Below are positions 3,829-6,341 of a DNA stretch of 6,341 nt, piece by piece. The position numbers and the translations under genes are program-made. Where the stretch lies: NCBI GenBank assembly GCA_023409675.1, contig JAEYRC010000071.1, positions 1 through 6,341 on the forward strand, read 5' to 3'. The notes beneath the pieces are model-generated. The model ran no database searches, was not told the origin of the DNA, and was given only the letters and a program-made list of their open reading frames with translations. The stretch's first letter is position 1; the number at the start of each line of letters is the position of its first letter. This DNA comes from Bacteroidota bacterium (lineage in GTDB: Bacteria; Bacteroidota; Bacteroidia; Chitinophagales; Chitinophagaceae).

Positions 3829-6341
3829 ATGGCTCTACCGTATCTTATCAAATATGTATATACCAATGGAACAGATGAAGTTATCCGCAGGGGTAAGAAA
3901 ATTCATTCGCTGAATTTTGCTGAACTTATTGAATTTGATGAACTGCTCGATTCGGTAACATTTCGCGTTAAGGACGACAGTTATTCAACCTTCTACCGCG
4001 TAGTTATTCAGCACTTCAAAGATCCCCGTCAGCTAACCGCGCGCTGTACCTGCCCCTATAACCTCGGCGAAATATGCAGGCATGAAGCTGCTGCCCTGCT
4101 GCAGTTACAGGAGATGCTCGATAAGAATCAGCTTAAAGCGGAAGATGTTGATTACGATCAGCGGCATACGGTGGTGAAGATGAAAACCATCGACCTGAAA
4201 ACCCTGCGTTTAATGGCATCACCGGAAACATTTCAGCAGGCTGAAGAATGGTTGTCCTCTAACAGCGCGGTGATTCAGTATGCCGCTGATGAAACCGTAA
4301 AAGCCACTGTGCAGCTCGACAACCGTGAATATTTTGTCGTGATCCGTAAGAACGAAGAGCGCAACTTTGATACCAGTAGTGATTACCCCGATCCGAAACA
4401 TCCTGTATCACTGGCTAAACTGATCGTTTTCCTGCAGTTACTGAAAGCCCACGGCGCGTTTTATTTCGATTCGATCCGCAACTGGGATAAAGAAAAAAAT
4501 AAACTCCTGGAATTGTATGGTTATTCGCTCAGCGATGATCTGGATGGCAAATTCGAATTTATTTATAAGGAAGGAAAGCCGTTTTTGCGGGTTCTTGACC
4601 CATCCATAAAACGGGTTAACGCGCAGGAACAACCGAAACCGCGGCCGGCCTATTCCGGAGCGCTCGCAGGCTCTGAAACTGAAGAACCCGCGCCTCCGCC
4701 AGCTGCTTCCCGACCGGCACGGCGGCTGGGTATTGTTTTTAATTTTAACCGCAAAGGTTTTCCGGGTTTTAATGTGGATGCTATTACCGGTGAGCCGGCA
4801 CTCGACGGGTTTTCGGGTAATGTGGAAAAACTTGACCTTGCCCGGTTTATCAATATAGACATCTACGAAGAAAATGACAGGCTGCTTTTTCCGCTCATAC
4901 GGAAACTGCAGGAAGCAGAAATTAATAAGTATCTCAACCGGAATTCACCCTTCAGCGGCATCTGGGAAAATATCATTCATCATGAAGATGATGATCTGCC
5001 CGAAGAAACCCGGGCACTGATGGTTGATTACCTGCATCCAAAACTGAAAAAGCTGCTTCAGGATATTGCCGCCGATCCGCTCGTATATACACTCTCCGCT
5101 GGTAAGGCCTTCAAAACCGCCAATCTGCAGATGGCCGGTATTGTTCCCGAGGGAATTCGACCCATTTTTAAAGTGGTGCAAAACGGAACCCGCTTTGAAG
5201 TGCAATGCTGGGTTAAACTCAGCGGGCAACCCGTACCTGTAACCGATAATGAAGCGCCTGGAAGCCTTTTATTTCTTTATCAGAATAATATATATTTCTG
5301 GGACAGCCCCGAGACTGCGGCTTTGGCCGATCGTTTTGCTTCGAAGGGCAAGCTGAGCTTTAGCCAGACCGAATGGCCTGAACAACTGAAAACATTTGTA
5401 CTTCCGCTTACCAGGGATTACCAGGTAGATTTTGATCCTGCTCTTGTTGGTGAAGTAAAAGATGGCGATCCCGAAAAACGCGTGATACTCCAGGAAAAAG
5501 GTGACTATCTCGTTTTCCAACCCCTGTTTACCTACAAGGGCTATGAAACGAGGCCTGGCGGAAAAGATGAGCTGGTAATTCCCAATGGCAGCAAGGTAAT
5601 GGTGGTAAGCAGAAACCGTGCGAAGGAAAATGAGTTCATGCGCAAGATGGAACTGCTGCATTCCAATTTCATCCGTCCGGAAGGTGGCCAGCAACTGGCG
5701 CTTAAGGGAAATGACGTGCTGAAGAACAACTGGTTTTTCCTCTTCGTGGATGCGATGAAAGATATGAAGGTTCCGGTATTCGGCTTTGAAGCGCTGAAGA
5801 ACTTTCGTTTTAATACCGCCAAGCCACAAACGAAGATACATATCAGCAGCAATACCGACTGGTTCGACGCGCGGGTTGATATCGTATTCGGTGAACAGAA
5901 AGTAACCATTGCCGATGTTAAAAAAGCCCTTGCCAACCGGCAACAGTTTGTGCCGTTGAAAGACGGCACCCTGGGAATTCTGCCCGAAGAGTGGATAAGG
6001 AAATACTCGCTCCTGTTCAGAGTGGGAGAAGGAAAGCAAAATGAACTTCGCCTGTCGAAGTATCATATGAGTGTTATCGATGAATTATACGATAACCGGA
6101 ATGAGGAAGAACTGGTGGTGCGGCTTGAAGAAAAATATGATCAGCTGAGGAACTTCAAACAAATCAAAGAAGTTCCTGTTCCCGAACACCTGTCGCATAT
6201 TTTACGGCCCTATCAGGAACACGGATTTCACTGGCTGAATTACCTCCGGGAAATAAAATGGGGCGGCATACTCGCTGATGATATGGGTTTGGGTAAAACG
6301 CTGCAGGCCTTGTGTTACCTGCACTATTACCGTCATAATGT
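3829..6341 (+). CDS. SWIM zinc-finger SNF2-family ATPase/helicase, 3' end cut by window
   Basis: This is the first 837 codons of a gene still open at the window edge. It encodes a bacterial SNF2-family ATPase, a superfamily 2 DNA translocase that probably remodels protein-DNA complexes in the cytoplasm. A SWIM zinc finger lies near the N-terminus: Cys73-x-Cys75-x7-Cys83-x-His85. A Pro/Glu/Ala-rich linker (about 265-299) separates the N-terminal part from a long region (about 300-780) typical of bacterial SNF2-associated sequence, including Leu-Gly-Ile-Leu-Pro-Glu-Glu-Trp (715-722). The ATPase domain begins with the SNF2 Q-like motif Leu-Arg-Pro-Tyr-Gln (792-796), Trp802, then Walker A Asp-Asp-Met-Gly-Leu-Gly-Lys-Thr (817-824). 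The remaining helicase motifs (DEAH-type box and C-terminal helicase lobe) should follow, perhaps 400-500 residues more. It is divergent from the peptidase operon. The specific substrate or process is unknown. Confidence 0.95.
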   Translation, partial: MALPYLIKYVYTNGTDEVIRRGKKIHSLNFAELIEFDELLDSVTFRVKDDSYSTFYRVVIQHFKDPRQLTARCTCPYNLGEICRHEAAALLQLQEMLDKNQLKAEDVDYDQRHTVVKMKTIDLKTLRLMASPETFQQAEEWLSSNSAVIQYAADETVKATVQLDNREYFVVIRKNEERNFDTSSDYPDPKHPVSLAKLIVFLQLLKAHGAFYFDSIRNWDKEKNKLLELYGYSLSDDLDGKFEFIYKEGKPFLRVLDPSIKRVNAQEQPKPRPAYSGALAGSETEEPAPPPAASRPARRLGIVFNFNRKGFPGFNVDAITGEPALDGFSGNVEKLDLARFINIDIYEENDRLLFPLIRKLQEAEINKYLNRNSPFSGIWENIIHHEDDDLPEETRALMVDYLHPKLKKLLQDIAADPLVYTLSAGKAFKTANLQMAGIVPEGIRPIFKVVQNGTRFEVQCWVKLSGQPVPVTDNEAPGSLLFLYQNNIYFWDSPETAALADRFASKGKLSFSQTEWPEQLKTFVLPLTRDYQVDFDPALVGEVKDGDPEKRVILQEKGDYLVFQPLFTYKGYETRPGGKDELVIPNGSKVMVVSRNRAKENEFMRKMELLHSNFIRPEGGQQLALKGNDVLKNNWFFLFVDAMKDMKVPVFGFEALKNFRFNTAKPQTKIHISSNTDWFDARVDIVFGEQKVTIADVKKALANRQQFVPLKDGTLGILPEEWIRKYSLLFRVGEGKQNELRLSKYHMSVIDELYDNRNEEELVVRLEEKYDQLRNFKQIKEVPVPEHLSHILRPYQEHGFHWLNYLREIKWGGILADDMGLGKTLQALCYLHYYRHN

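Noticed and set aside
5269..6066. 265-codon open frame on the minus strand
   Set aside because: It lies wholly inside the SNF2-family coding region, which is supported by conserved motifs on both sides; it has no recognisable domain.
1..6341. Defence island or mobile element
   Set aside because: A SNF2-family ATPase can be part of defence systems, but here there is no methyltransferase, nuclease, integrase, transposase, terminal repeat or tRNA nearby. The neighbours look like ordinary chromosomal genes.

Overview
The window looks like ordinary chromosome from a member of the Bacteroidota, probably a Chitinophagales-type organism. Four signs point this way: an IPExxVDY family protein (a family I know only from this phylum), a lipoprotein with an acidic Cys-Asn-Asp-Asp-Asp start, an exact TAnnTTTG promoter box, and mostly weak or absent Shine-Dalgarno sites. 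I see no rRNA, tRNA, CRISPR array, insertion sequence or phage gene.

Layout. A small acidic lipoprotein gene (43-252, +) converges on an unrecognised 233-residue lipoprotein gene (286-987, -), with a hairpin in the short gap between them. Upstream on the minus strand is a likely three-gene operon, read right to left: a secreted M28 metallopeptidase with a C-terminal PDZ domain (1823-3469), an IPExxVDY family protein (1375-1809) and a short pterin-4a-carbinolamine dehydratase (1097-1330). A divergent intergenic region (3470-3828) follows, holding a minus-strand promoter box, short repeats and a perfect hairpin. From 3829 to the window edge runs a large plus-strand gene for a SWIM zinc-finger/SNF2-family ATPase. 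It is cut just after its Walker A motif.

How the genes relate. The peptidase operon has a tight 13-base gap and then a 44-base gap, so co-transcription is likely, but the three products share no obvious pathway: exported peptide hydrolysis, an uncharacterised cytoplasmic protein, and pterin cofactor recycling. The SNF2 gene is divergent, has its own strong Shine-Dalgarno site, and is probably regulated separately. I found no convincing new multi-gene system. The most useful observations are the corrected peptidase start, the structured leader of the SNF2 gene, and the unusual setting of the IPExxVDY gene.
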